Positions 49,668 to 60,077 of a stretch of 64,000 nucleotides of DNA are shown here, piece by piece. Location of the stretch: assembly GCF_902859945.1 (NCBI RefSeq), contig NZ_CADIKL010000009.1, forward strand, positions 124,001 through 188,000. Direction: 5' to 3'. Source of the DNA: Paraburkholderia caffeinitolerans. GTDB lineage: Bacteria; Pseudomonadota; Gammaproteobacteria; Burkholderiales; Burkholderiaceae. A model generated the notes under the pieces. That model ran no database searches and was not told the DNA's origin. It saw only the letters and a program-made list of their open reading frames with translations. The translations under genes were made by a program, and so were the position numbers. Within the stretch, counting starts at the first letter, position 1. Each line of letters starts with the position of its first letter.

Positions 49668-51485
49668 ATGACCTATCAAAACCGCACCGAGCCGGCTAAT
49701 GTCGCTGCCGACGATTCGGGCACGCATGCAGCGCTTGCGCTTGCCGATCACCATTTCGACAACGGCCGAACTGCCGACGCGCTGCGGGCCTATCAGGACG
49801 TGCTCGCGGAGCAACCGTGTCATGTGCATGCATTGCATCGCACCGCGCTCGCGCATTTTCGTGGTGCAGAGCGCTCGCTCGCTCGCGACTTTCTCGAGCG
49901 CGCCTTGAACGTCGCGCCGGAACACGCCGAGTTGTGGGAGCATCGCGGGTTGATCGCTGCGCTGGCGGGCGAGCATGTTGTGGCCGAGGCCTGTTATCAC
50001 CGTGCCATTGCACTAAGCGGCGGCACGGCCAGCCTGCATCGCAACCTGGGCGACGTGCTGAAGCTGGCTGGGCGTCGGGGCGAGGCGTGCGCGCATTATG
50101 AAAAGGCGCTTGGGTTCGATCCGGCGCTTCATCATGCCGTCCAGCGTATCGCCAGGCTCAGTCTCGAAGACGGCCGCTATGAGGAGGCCGTGAATTATCT
50201 GCGCCGCGCATGGACGCTGGGCGCGGCGCGTCTTGTCGATGGCGTCGAATTGATCAACGTGCTGTCGCAACTTGGACGCATCGAAGAAGCGGATGCCCAG
50301 ATCGCGCTCATGCGCACGACCTTCGCGGCGGATCCTCGTGCGCTCGACGCGCTCGCATTCTGCCTGAACGAACTCCATCGCTACGAAAAAGCCCGCGAAG
50401 TGGCCGTGCAGGGGCTCGCCGTGGATGCCGGGAGCGCGGGCTTGCATCACAACGCCGCTTACGCATCGAACATGCTTGGCGATCATGCGCTGATGCGGCA
50501 GCACAGCTTTGAGGCTGCCCGCCTGAAGCCCGACGACGCCCATCTGCAGTTCAACGTTGCGGTGTCGCTGCTGCGCGATGGCGAGTTCGAGGACGGTTGG
50601 CGGCACTACCGCTGGCACGAACGCTTGCCGGAGAACAGCACGCTCGCGCAGCCCGGCTTTCCGGAGTGGTGCGGCGAGCCTGTAGCCGGACGACGCTTTC
50701 TGCTGGTCGGCGAGCAGGGGCTCGGCGATCAGATCCAGTCTCTGCGCTACGTCGACTGGTTGCAGCGTCAGGGGGCGACGGTCGATGTCTGGGTAGGCGA
50801 AGCGCTGGCCGGTGCGGCGGCATGCGCGAGCGGGGTCAACCGGGTCTGGACTACGCTGCCGCCTGGTCCTTACGACTACTGGTGTCGCATGTTTCGTTTT
50901 CCTGATCATATGCGGTTGGCAACGAGCATGTTGCCGCTTGCGATGCCGTACCTCGGCGCGCCGTCCTCGGTGGTTGGCCGTTGGCGCGAGCGGATCGTTG
51001 GCTCGATAAGCTCGAACTCGCGCAAGCACCGCGTGGGTCTGGTGTGGGCCGGCAATCCTGATTACGAATTCGATCGCTATCGTTCCATTGCACTGAGCGC
51101 GTTGCATCCGATGCTGGCGCGCAGCGAAGTGGCGTGGTTCGCGCTGCAAAAGGGCGCGGCGCAGTGCGACGTCGAGGCCTTGCCGCCCGGCATCGACATG
51201 ACGCCGCTCGGGCCGGAGATCGCGAACTTCACCGACACGCTGGCGATCGTCCAATCGCTCGACCTCGTGATTACCGTGGATACGTCGGTTGCGCACCTCG
51301 CGGGCGCGGCGGGCGTGCCAGTGTGGATCTTGCTGCCGACCTGCACTGACTGGCGCTGGATGACGGGCCGCAGCGATACGCCGTGGTATCCATCGGCGCG
51401 GCTTTTCAGGCAGCGCGCACTGGGGCGCTGGGATGAGGTGATCGAGGAGGTGGGGGAGGCGTTGAATGGAGTGCTGCTGCCGTAG
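49668..51485 (+). CDS. TPR protein with C-terminal glycosyltransferase family 9-like domain
   Basis: A 605-residue protein. Residues about 20-300 are eight or so TPR repeats (ALALADHHFDNGRTADALRAYQDVL, then EHAELWEHRGLIAALAGEH). Residues about 320-600 resemble heptosyltransferase-like GT9 (FLLVGEQGLGDQIQSLRYVDWLQ, then VGLVWAGNPDY and LDLVITVDTSVAHLAGAAG with the sugar-nucleotide site). Such TPR-GT9 fusions occur in Burkholderia and relatives and may modify proteins or glycans; the substrate is unknown. Confidence 0.83.
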   Translation: MTYQNRTEPANVAADDSGTHAALALADHHFDNGRTADALRAYQDVLAEQPCHVHALHRTALAHFRGAERSLARDFLERALNVAPEHAELWEHRGLIAALAGEHVVAEACYHRAIALSGGTASLHRNLGDVLKLAGRRGEACAHYEKALGFDPALHHAVQRIARLSLEDGRYEEAVNYLRRAWTLGAARLVDGVELINVLSQLGRIEEADAQIALMRTTFAADPRALDALAFCLNELHRYEKAREVAVQGLAVDAGSAGLHHNAAYASNMLGDHALMRQHSFEAARLKPDDAHLQFNVAVSLLRDGEFEDGWRHYRWHERLPENSTLAQPGFPEWCGEPVAGRRFLLVGEQGLGDQIQSLRYVDWLQRQGATVDVWVGEALAGAAACASGVNRVWTTLPPGPYDYWCRMFRFPDHMRLATSMLPLAMPYLGAPSSVVGRWRERIVGSISSNSRKHRVGLVWAGNPDYEFDRYRSIALSALHPMLARSEVAWFALQKGAAQCDVEALPPGIDMTPLGPEIANFTDTLAIVQSLDLVITVDTSVAHLAGAAGVPVWILLPTCTDWRWMTGRSDTPWYPSARLFRQRALGRWDEVIEEVGEALNGVLLP

Positions 51486-51516
51486 TGCCGTGGAAAAGGC
51501 GGTGGCGCAAAGCAAA

Positions 51517-51546
51517 AAGCCCAACCGGTTAAGGCTGGGCTTTTTT
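51517..51546. terminator. Intrinsic terminator between TPR gene and tRNA-Thr
   Basis: AAAGCCCAACC and GGCTGGGCTTTTTT form a stem around GGTTAA, with A and T runs for both directions. Confidence 0.85.
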
Positions 51547-51558
51547 GCTTGAATCTTT

Positions 51559-51634
51559 TGGTGCCGGAAAGAGGAATCGAACCCCCGACCTTCGCATTAC
51601 GAATGCGCTGCTCTACCGTCTGAGCTATTCCGGC
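51559..51634 (-). tRNA. tRNA-Thr (anticodon CGU)
   Basis: Acceptor GCCGGAA pairs with TTCCGGC, discriminator A and an encoded CCA. The anticodon loop TTCGTAA carries CGT and reads ACG. D arm and T arm (GGGTTCGATTCC) are normal. Confidence 0.96.
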
Positions 51635-51653
51635 CGCACATCAGAGAAGGAAG

Positions 51654-51682
51654 ATTATAGGAAAGATTCTCAGGCTATGCAA
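51654..51682 (-). promoter_or_regulatory. Promoter of tRNA-Thr(CGU)
   Basis: On the minus strand TTGCAT at 51682-51677, a 17-base spacer, and TATAAT at 51659-51654, 20 bases before the mature tRNA. Confidence 0.85.
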
Positions 51683-51701
51683 GTCCCTTCCCTCATCTTT
51701 T

Positions 51702-52718
51702 TTACTTCTTCGCTTCCTGATGGTATCGGGTCACGCGCTCCACCTCGTTTTTCGAGCCGAGGAACACGGCCACGCGCTCGTGCAGGCTCTTCGGCTGGAT
51801 GTCGAGAATGCGCTGTTCGCCGTTGGTCGCCATGCCGCCCGCCTGCTCGACGATGAACGACATCGGGTTCGCTTCGTACATCAGGCGCAGCTTGCCGGGC
51901 TTCGAGGGATCGCGGCGGTCGGCCGGATACATGAAGATGCCGCCGCGGCTCAGAATACGGTGCACGTCGGCGACCATCGAGGCGATCCAGCGCATGTTGA
52001 AGTTCTCACCGCGCGGGCCGTCCTTGCCCGCGTTCAGTTCGCCAACGTACTGCTGCACCGGCTCGTACCAGTGGCGCGCGTTCGATGCGTTGATCGCGTA
52101 CTCGCGTGTGTCCTCGGGAATACGCATGTTGCTCTGCGTGAGCACCCACGAACCGAGTTCGCGGTCGAGCGTGAAGCAGTTCACGCCGTTGCCGGTCGTG
52201 AGCACGAGCACGGTTTGCGGGCCGTAGACCGCGTAGCCCGCCGCGACTTGCTGCACGCCGGGTTGCAGGAACGATTCTTCGGTGGCCTGCTTGCCGTCCG
52301 GGCAGCGCAGTACCGAGAAGATCGTGCCGATCGAGACGTTCACGTCGATGTTCGACGAGCCGTCGAGCGGGTCGAACACGAGCAGATACTCGCCCTTCGG
52401 ATAATTGGCCGGGATCGGGAAGAAGGTTTCCATTTCCTCGGACGCCATGGCGGCGAGGTTGCCGCCCCATTCGTTGGCGTCGAGCAGGATTTCGTTCGAC
52501 AGGATGTCGAGGTTCTTCTGCACTTCGCCCTGAACGTTTTCGCTGCCGGCGGTGCCGAGCGCGTCGCCGAGCGCGCCCTTGCTGACGTTGTAGCTGATCG
52601 CTTTGCACGCGCGCGCGACAACTTCGATCAGCAGACGCAGATCGGCCGGCAGGTTGCGGTGCTCGCGCTGCTGCTCGATCAGGTATTTCGTGAGTGTGGT
52701 ACGACGGTGCAAAGCCAT
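51702..52718 (-). CDS. fbp: Fructose-1,6-bisphosphatase class I
   Basis: Gluconeogenic phosphatase giving fructose 6-phosphate. The 338-residue protein has the metal-site motif [18 protein letters not shown] (residues 115-132) and [17 protein letters not shown], which carries the substrate-binding and metal residues near the end. It starts [17 protein letters not shown]. pepN is upstream on the same strand, but a terminator lies between. Confidence 0.95.
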   Translation of the reverse strand: MALHRRTTLTKYLIEQQREHRNLPADLRLLIEVVARACKAISYNVSKGALGDALGTAGSENVQGEVQKNLDILSNEILLDANEWGGNLAAMASEEMETFFPIPANYPKGEYLLVFDPLDGSSNIDVNVSIGTIFSVLRCPDGKQATEESFLQPGVQQVAAGYAVYGPQTVLVLTTGNGVNCFTLDRELGSWVLTQSNMRIPEDTREYAINASNARHWYEPVQQYVGELNAGKDGPRGENFNMRWIASMVADVHRILSRGGIFMYPADRRDPSKPGKLRLMYEANPMSFIVEQAGGMATNGEQRILDIQPKSLHERVAVFLGSKNEVERVTRYHQEAKK

Positions 52719-52882
52719 TGCAGGACTCCAGATGCGCTTGGGAATAGCGCAATTCTACCTGCTGGACGGGGCGCGGCCCGCTTGGTCAATCCCGAAAATA
52801 AGCGCGATGGGGCCGGGACGTACGTCTGACGGAAATTCCGCCGGGAATTCGACCGTGAAAATAATGCAGAAAAAATAGGCAC

Positions 52883-52908
52883 AAAAATGCCGGCCGCGAG
52901 GGCCGGCA
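52883..52908 (-). terminator. Intrinsic terminator after pepN
   Basis: On the minus strand TGCCGGCC pairs with GGCCGGCA around CTCGC, followed by TTTTTG. Confidence 0.88.
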
Positions 52909-52976
52909 GCGTGCATGAAGCGTGTGCGAACGACGCAGTGTGCGGCGGCGCTGAGCAACGGCGCCGCGCACAAGGC

Positions 52977-55667
52977 TTACGCCAGCGCCTTTTCCACGAT
53001 TTCGCGGACGTCGCGCGACTTCGCCTGCGCGGCGACCTGTTCGAGCGCGGCGCGCATCGCGTCGCGCAGCGCCGGGGTGAAGCGGCGCCACAGTTCGAGA
53101 TTGCGTGCGAGGCGCGCGGCAACCTGCGGGTTGATGGCGTCGAGCGCGAGTACCTGCTCGGCCCAGAACGCGTAGCCCGAGCCGTCCGCCGCGTGGAACT
53201 GTGCGGGATTCGCCGCGCAGAAGCTGAAGATCAGCGAGCGGGCGCGGTTCGGATTCTTCAGATTGAAGGCCGGGTGGCGCATCAGCGCGCGCACGGTCTC
53301 GATCGTCGGGCGCTGGGCCGTGCCGCGCTGCGTAGCCTGCAAGGAGAACCACTTGTCGATGACGAGCGGTTCTTTCTCGAAGCGCACGTAGAAGTCTTCG
53401 AGCGCCTGTTTCGCCTGGTCGCCGCCCGCGCCCGACGCCGCGTTCATCAGTGCCGAAAGCGCGGCGGCGCGGTCGGTCATGTTGTTCGCGGCGCTGTATT
53501 GCGCGGTGGCGAGCCGCACGGCGTCGGCGGGGGCGTCGAGTTCCGAGAGGTAGGACAGCGCGAGATTCTTCAGGCCCCGGTGGCCGGCGGCTTCCGGCGT
53601 GGGCTCGTAGGCGCCCGGCGTGAGGTTGGCGTCGTAGGCCACGAGCCATTCGCTCTTGAGCGCTGCGGCCAGGCCCTTGCGCACGAATTGGCGCGCGGTG
53701 TGCACGGCGGCGGGATTCGACTCCGCCATCTGCTCCGCGAGATAGGTTTCCGAAGGTAGCATCAGCGCAAGTTCGCGGAACGACGGCGAGAGCGAGGCGT
53801 CGTTGAGCACGCGGCCAAACGCGTTGATGAGCGCGTCGTTGATCGCGAGCGGCTGACGCGTGGCGGCGCGCGCGGCCAGTGCGAGCAGTTCGCGCGTGGC
53901 GAGGCGCTGGCCGGCTTCCCAGCGGTTGAACGGGTCGCTGTCGTGCGCGAGCAGGAACGCGAGTTCGTCGTTGCTGTAGTCGTACTCCACGATCACCGGC
54001 GCCGAGAAGTTGCGCAGCAGCGAGGGCAGGGGTTTGTGGGCGACATCGACGAAGGTGAAAGTCTGCTGCGTCTCAGTGAGTTCGAGCACGCGCGTCGTTC
54101 CCGACGAACTGGATTCGCCTTCGAGCCTGAGCGGCAGGTCCGCGCCGTCGGGGCCGATCAGGCCGATCGCGAACGGGATCAGGAGCGCTCCCTTCTGCGT
54201 GTCGCGAGCTGCGGGCGAGCCGTTCGCATAGCCTTGCGAGAGCGTCACGCTACAGCGCTTCGCGGCTGCGTCGTAATGCGTCGTGACTGTGACGCGCGGC
54301 GTGCCCGCCTGGCTGTACCAGCGCTCGAATTGCGCGAGGTCGCGGCCATTGGCGTCGGCCATGGCGCGGCGGAAGTCGTCGCAAGTGACTGCCTGGCCGT
54401 CGTGGCGCTGGAAGTACAGGTCCATGCCTTTGCGAAAGCCGTCGCGGCCGAATAGCGTTTGATACATCCGCACGACTTCCGCGCCTTTCTCGTAGACGGT
54501 CATCGTGTAGAAGTTGTTGATCTCGACGTAGCTTTCGGGGCGCACCGGATGCGCCATCGGGCCCGCGTCCTCGGCGAACTGCATCTGGCGCAGCACGCGC
54601 ACGTCCTCGATGCGCTTGGTCGCGCGCGCGGCCTCGTTCTCGTCGCCGCCCGACATCGCTGCCGAAAATTCCTGATCGCGGAACACCGTGAGGCCTTCCT
54701 TGAGACTCAACTGGAACCAGTCGCGGCAGGTCACGCGGTTGCCGGTCCAGTTGTGGAAGTACTCGTGGCCGACCACGGCCTCGATGTTGGCGAAGTCGAC
54801 GTCGGTGGCCGTTTCTGGATTCGCCAGCACGTACTTCGTATTGAAGATGTTGAGCCCCTTGTTCTCCATCGCGCCCATGTTGAAGTCGCTCACGGCGACG
54901 ATCATGAAGCGGTCGAGATCGAGTTCGAGGCCGAAGCGCCGCTCGTCCCAGCGGATCGAGTGGATCAGCGAGTCCATCGCGTGGCGCGTCTTGTCGAGAT
55001 CGTTCGGCTCGACCCACACCTGCAGCAGCTTCTCCTTGCCCGAGCTGGTGGTGATGCGCTCTTCGAGCGCGACGAGCTTGCCGGCCACCAGCGCGAACAG
55101 ATAGCTCGGCTTGCGGAACGGGTCTTCCCATTTCGCATAATGGCGGCCGTCGGGTAGATCGCCTGCTTCGATGAGATTGCCGTTCGAGAGCAGCACTGGG
55201 CACGCGGTCTTGTCGGCGCGCAGCGTGACGGTGTAGGTCGACATGACGTCGGGGCGGTCGAGGAACCACGTGATGCGGCGAAAGCCTTCGGCTTCGCACT
55301 GCGTGAAGAAGTTGCCGCTCGATACGTAGAGCCCCGAGAGCGTGGTGTTGGCTTCCGGATTGCAGGCGCCCGTGAGCGCGAGCGTGAACGCGTCGGGTAC
55401 GTTCTCGATCGTCAGGCCATGTTCGTGCGCACGCACATTCTCGTAGCTGTTGCCGTCGATTTGCGCGCCGATGAATTCGAGCTGTTCGCCCATCAATTCG
55501 AGGTGCGGCGCTGGCTTGGCAGCGGGATTGCGGCGCACGCGCAGCGTGCTCTTGACGACGGTATGTTCGGGCGCGAGGTCGAATTCGAGGTCGACGGCGT
55601 CGATCAGGAAGGCGGGCGGTGCGTAGTCTTCGCGGCGGATCACGGTGGGCGTGGCGGTATCGGACAT
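52977..55667 (-). CDS. pepN: Aminopeptidase N
   Basis: Zinc aminopeptidase (M1 family) that trims N-terminal residues in the cytoplasm. The 896-residue protein starts MSDTATPTVIRREDYAPPAF at 55667; the frame continues to 55868 but upstream it reads unlike the family. GAMENKGLNIFN binds the free amino terminus, and HEYFHNWTGNRVTCRDWFQ (residues 301-319) provides two zinc histidines, the catalytic glutamate and, further on, the third ligand in LKEGLTVFRDQEF. Confidence 0.95.
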   Translation of the reverse strand: MSDTATPTVIRREDYAPPAFLIDAVDLEFDLAPEHTVVKSTLRVRRNPAAKPAPHLELMGEQLEFIGAQIDGNSYENVRAHEHGLTIENVPDAFTLALTGACNPEANTTLSGLYVSSGNFFTQCEAEGFRRITWFLDRPDVMSTYTVTLRADKTACPVLLSNGNLIEAGDLPDGRHYAKWEDPFRKPSYLFALVAGKLVALEERITTSSGKEKLLQVWVEPNDLDKTRHAMDSLIHSIRWDERRFGLELDLDRFMIVAVSDFNMGAMENKGLNIFNTKYVLANPETATDVDFANIEAVVGHEYFHNWTGNRVTCRDWFQLSLKEGLTVFRDQEFSAAMSGGDENEAARATKRIEDVRVLRQMQFAEDAGPMAHPVRPESYVEINNFYTMTVYEKGAEVVRMYQTLFGRDGFRKGMDLYFQRHDGQAVTCDDFRRAMADANGRDLAQFERWYSQAGTPRVTVTTHYDAAAKRCSVTLSQGYANGSPAARDTQKGALLIPFAIGLIGPDGADLPLRLEGESSSSGTTRVLELTETQQTFTFVDVAHKPLPSLLRNFSAPVIVEYDYSNDELAFLLAHDSDPFNRWEAGQRLATRELLALAARAATRQPLAINDALINAFGRVLNDASLSPSFRELALMLPSETYLAEQMAESNPAAVHTARQFVRKGLAAALKSEWLVAYDANLTPGAYEPTPEAAGHRGLKNLALSYLSELDAPADAVRLATAQYSAANNMTDRAAALSALMNAASGAGGDQAKQALEDFYVRFEKEPLVIDKWFSLQATQRGTAQRPTIETVRALMRHPAFNLKNPNRARSLIFSFCAANPAQFHAADGSGYAFWAEQVLALDAINPQVAARLARNLELWRRFTPALRDAMRAALEQVAAQAKSRDVREIVEKALA

Positions 55668-55927
55668 GGTCTCGTGCGGGGAAGCGTCGGGGGCGGATAG
55701 CGGTATAGGGAGGCCGCGTCTTTTGTACGATGACGCGGCCGCTCGTCCCATTGTACAAAGGCGCGCGCTGCTTGTCCGATGTGGCCCGCAGCCGTGCTCC
55801 GCGCCGCTGGCCCGAACTTTCCCGCTGGGGCGCGAGTCAGTATGATCGGGGCCTGCGGTGTCGATCACCGCGAGCTTGCCGCGCGACGACGACCTGTCGC
55901 CACTGCCACGACTGCAACGAGAAGACC

Positions 55928-56623
55928 ATGATGCCCGACCGATGGACCCGCCGCGCGCTGCTGTTGCTGGCGGCGCTTGCCGCGACGCTGTCCGGCTGCA
56001 CGACCTACGTAACCAGCCAGGTGACCGCGTTCTCCGCGTGGGGAGGCGGCAGCGACGCCACGCGCACTTACGCGTTCACGCGCAATCCCGACCAGCAGCA
56101 CAGCATCGAGCAATCGACTTACGAGAATCTCGTCGCCGATGGGCTCGCTTCGTACGCATTCCGCCAGGTGCCCGAGCGGCAGGCGCGCTATCTCGTGGGC
56201 CTCGCCTACGGCAGCCGCATGGACACGGTCACCGTGGCGCAGCCCGTGTTCTACAACCCGTGGCCTGGCCCGTACTGGGGACCGTTCAATCCGTGGGGGC
56301 CTTGGGGTCCGTGGGGCCCGGCCTACGTGAACCAGAGCTATCCGGTGTACTCGCATGCGCTTGGCATCCGCATCACGGAGCAGGCGGGCGGGAAGGAGGT
56401 CTATAACGTCACCGCGCGCACCTCGGGCGACGATCCTTCGCTCGTGCACATCATGCCGTTTCTGGTGCACAGCGCGCTCTCGAACTTCCCGCTGCAGAAC
56501 GGCTCGGTGCAGCAGGTGAAACTGCCCGTCGACAAGAACACGGGGGCGCTGGCCGAGGTCCCCGCGGCGCCGTCAGGAACCGCGCCGGCGAGCGCGCCGG
56601 CAGCGGCCGCCCCGGCGAAATAG
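55928..56623 (+). CDS. Lipoprotein of the DUF4136 type
   Basis: A 231-residue lipoprotein, with signal MMPDRWTRRALLLLAALAAT and lipobox LSGC. The mature protein has a DUF4136-like core (YAFTRNPDQQHSIEQSTYEN, then RYLVGLAYGS), a Trp/Gly/Pro stretch NPWPGPYWGPFNPWGPWGP and an Ala/Pro-rich tail (PAAPSGTAPASAPAAAAPAK). Expected in the outer membrane; role unknown. A terminator hairpin follows. Confidence 0.82.
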   Translation: MMPDRWTRRALLLLAALAATLSGCTTYVTSQVTAFSAWGGGSDATRTYAFTRNPDQQHSIEQSTYENLVADGLASYAFRQVPERQARYLVGLAYGSRMDTVTVAQPVFYNPWPGPYWGPFNPWGPWGPWGPAYVNQSYPVYSHALGIRITEQAGGKEVYNVTARTSGDDPSLVHIMPFLVHSALSNFPLQNGSVQQVKLPVDKNTGALAEVPAAPSGTAPASAPAAAAPAK

Positions 56624-56634
56624 GCGGAGCACGT

Positions 56635-56661
56635 GTCAGTGGCGACTCAATCGCCACTGAC
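56635..56661. terminator. Hairpin between the DUF4136 gene and the manganese exporter
   Basis: GTCAGTGGCGA and TCGCCACTGAC form a perfect eleven-base stem around CTCAA. There is no clear T run, so termination on either strand is probable but not certain. Confidence 0.65.
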
Positions 56662-56663
56662 GA

Positions 56664-57236
56664 TCAAACTCCCACGCCCATGATGGCGAGCACGCCCAGC
56701 ACCACGAACAGCACGGCGGCGATACCGTGCACCAGTCCCGTCGGCAGCTTGTGGGCGAAGCGGTCGCCCAGCAGGATCGCGGGCACGTTGGCGATCATCA
56801 TGCCGAGCGTCGTGCCGGCCACCACACCGAAGAAGTCGTGAAAGCGCGCGGCAAGCGCGATTGTTGCGATCTGCGTCTTGTCGCCCATTTCGGCGAGAAA
56901 GAAGGTGACGACGGTGGCGCCAAATACGCCGAGGCGCGTGCGATTGACGTTGGCTTCGCCTTCGTCGAGCTTGTCGGGCACGAGTATCCACAAACCCATG
57001 GCGACGAAGGAAGCGGCGAGCGCCCAGCGCATCACCGAAGGCGTGACGAGTGAGCCGAGCCATGCGCCGAGCGCGCCCGCGCCCGAATGATTGACGAGCG
57101 TGGCGACCAGCACGCCGAGAATGATTGGCATGGGCTTGCGATAGCGCGCCGCGAGCACGAGCGAAAGCAGTTGCGTCTTGTCGCCGATTTCGGCGAGCGC
57201 GACTGCGCCAGCCGAGACGAGAAAGGCGTGATTCAC
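56664..57236 (-). CDS. GDT1/UPF0016 family manganese exporter (MneA-like)
   Basis: A 190-residue inner-membrane protein with about six helices in two repeats. Each repeat carries the signature E-x-G-D-K-T: AEIGDKTQLLSLVLAARY near the N terminus and AEMGDKTQIATIALAARF in the second half. These acidic residues bind Mn2+ in family members such as MneA. I place the start at the GTG at 57236 (MNHAFLVSAGAVALAEIGDKTQ), since the longer frame runs through the riboswitch. A manganese riboswitch just upstream supports an export role. Confidence 0.88.
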   Translation of the reverse strand: MNHAFLVSAGAVALAEIGDKTQLLSLVLAARYRKPMPIILGVLVATLVNHSGAGALGAWLGSLVTPSVMRWALAASFVAMGLWILVPDKLDEGEANVNRTRLGVFGATVVTFFLAEMGDKTQIATIALAARFHDFFGVVAGTTLGMMIANVPAILLGDRFAHKLPTGLVHGIAAVLFVVLGVLAIMGVGV

Positions 57237-57271
57237 GTTTTGGTGATCCTCGGGCCGAGATGAGTGCGAGC

Positions 57272-57482
57272 GACGACTCACGGCCCGCCGGGCCCTGTTG
57301 CGGCGGGCATGAGTCATCGGTCTCGCCAGGCCTGGGCGATAAAGGCTGCGTCCGCCATGGCCGCGCGGGCCAAGTCTGTTGACGGACGCCCCCGCTGCGC
57401 GTGCGCGGCGCGCGGCAAAACCCGAAGGCTGGCCGCACGGCACGGCACGGGGCGGCTACTCCCCAATGTTCGATAAATTATA
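57272..57482 (-). promoter_or_regulatory. yybP-ykoY manganese riboswitch with expression hairpin
   Basis: On the minus strand a -10 TATAAT (57482-57477) is followed by CATTGGGGAGTAG (57468-57456), the conserved 5' core of yybP-ykoY aptamers, and by GAGACC (57324-57319), the 3' core. CATTG and CGATG (57319-57315) can pair as P1. Downstream, an 18-bp hairpin (57318-57301 with 57290-57272, one bulge, two wobbles) reuses the P1 strand. The gene controlled is the manganese exporter at 57236. No T run follows the hairpin, so control may be at translation or by Rho. Confidence 0.72.
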
Positions 57483-57541
57483 GCATCGGGGTTTTCCGAC
57501 GCCCGGCGTCGCTAAGGCTGTCGGACTGGCAGCAGCGGGCT

Positions 57542-58849
57542 TTAACGCTTTGCCGTATCGCGGCTGTGCACGCGCGCACCGGCTGCGTAGGTTTCGAACA
57601 CGGCCCGGTCGTCGCCGAGCAGCGCGAACGCGAACAGCAGTTCTTCGAGCGATTCGGCTCGCGCGGTGCGGCGCTTGAGCAGCGGCGTCGCCTGCGGGTC
57701 GAGCACGACGAAGTCGGCTTCGCTTTGCGGCGCGAGCGTGCCGATCTTGTCGGCGAGATCGAGCGCGGCTGCCGCGCCCGCCGTGGCGAGCCAGAACATG
57801 CGCGTGGCCGTCAGGTGGTGACCACCCATGCGCGCGACCTTGTGCGCTTCGTTCATGGTTTGCAGCATCGAGAACGACGTGCCGCCGCCCACGTCCGTTG
57901 CGAGCGTGACGGGCATTTCCGTTGCCTGCGCCTTGTCGAAGTCGAACAGGCCGCTGCCGAGGAACAGGTTCGAGGTCGGGCAGTGCGCCGCAACCGTGCC
58001 GGTTTGCGCCATGCGGCGGCGGTCTTCGTCGTCGAGCCAGATGCAGTGGCCGTACACGGCGCGGCGGCGCAGGAGCCCGTAATGATCGTAGATGTCGAGA
58101 TAGCTGCGCTGGCGCGGGAACAGCTCCTTCACCCACTTCACTTCGTCGAGATTCTCGGCAACGTGGCTCTGAATGAAGATGTCGCTGTGCGCCTTCGCGA
58201 GCGCTTCGCACGCTTCGAGCTGCGCTTCGGTCGAGGTGGGCGCGAAGCGCGGCGTGAGCGCGTACATCTGGCGGCCGTTGTTGTGCCAGCGCGAGATGAG
58301 TTCGGCGCTGTCGTCGTAGCCGGTCTGCGGCGTGTCGCGCAGGAACTCGGGGCAGTTGCGGTCCATCAGCACTTTGCCTGCGATCATGCGCATGTTCTTG
58401 GACTCGCTCGCCGTGAAGAGCGCATCGGCCGATTGCTTATGCACCGAGCAGTAGACCAGCGCCGTGGTCGTGCCGCACGAGAGCAGTTCGTCGACGAAAA
58501 AGCGCGCGGTTTCGAACGCCACGTTCTCATTGGCGAAACCGCGCTCGGTCGGGAACGTGTAGGTCTCGAGCCACGGCAGCAGGCCCGGCGCCGGCGAGGC
58601 GATCATGTCGGTCTGCGGGTAGTGGATGTGCGTGTCGATGAAGCCCGGCACGATCAGCTTGTCGCGCAGGTTGTGCACCGTCGCGCCTTCGGCCACGCGA
58701 GCGCTCAGCTCGGACCAGGCGCCGGATGCGACCACGCGGCCGTTTTCGACGATCACCACGCCGTCTTCGTGAAAGACGGCAGCGTCGGGCGACTGCGCGG
58801 GGTCGCCGGTGAACGTCAACAGTTTTGCGCGATAAGCCGATTGAGTCAT
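57542..58849 (-). CDS. guaD: Guanine deaminase
   Basis: Amidohydrolase that turns guanine into xanthine. The 435-residue protein has the zinc motif HIH (His74, His76) in FIDTHIHYPQTDMI, then IQSHVAENLDEVKW with a third metal histidine, YGHCIWLDDEDR and ATDVGGGTSFSML with the catalytic aspartate. It is 150 bp downstream of the deaminase gene at 59000, on the same strand. Confidence 0.95.
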   Translation of the reverse strand: MTQSAYRAKLLTFTGDPAQSPDAAVFHEDGVVIVENGRVVASGAWSELSARVAEGATVHNLRDKLIVPGFIDTHIHYPQTDMIASPAPGLLPWLETYTFPTERGFANENVAFETARFFVDELLSCGTTTALVYCSVHKQSADALFTASESKNMRMIAGKVLMDRNCPEFLRDTPQTGYDDSAELISRWHNNGRQMYALTPRFAPTSTEAQLEACEALAKAHSDIFIQSHVAENLDEVKWVKELFPRQRSYLDIYDHYGLLRRRAVYGHCIWLDDEDRRRMAQTGTVAAHCPTSNLFLGSGLFDFDKAQATEMPVTLATDVGGGTSFSMLQTMNEAHKVARMGGHHLTATRMFWLATAGAAAALDLADKIGTLAPQSEADFVVLDPQATPLLKRRTARAESLEELLFAFALLGDDRAVFETYAAGARVHSRDTAKR

Positions 58850-58999
58850 GGGAACTTCGTCTCCGAAAAATTCAGGTGTTCATAAGCCGTATGGATGCGC
58901 ACCGCTCCTGAAAACGCGGCGCGCAAAAGCCCTGGGGCCGGCGCTGGCGCGCCGGTCCTCATCAAGGATGAAGCCTTAAATTGGGGGAGCTGCGCGGGA

Positions 59000-60064
<1,065 letters not shown>

Positions 60065-60077
60065 TCAGTGATTGACA

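Noticed and set aside
55668..55868. N-terminal extension of PepN
   Set aside because: Upstream codons show no similarity to the family, and the MSDTATPTVIRREDY start matches known aminopeptidase N.
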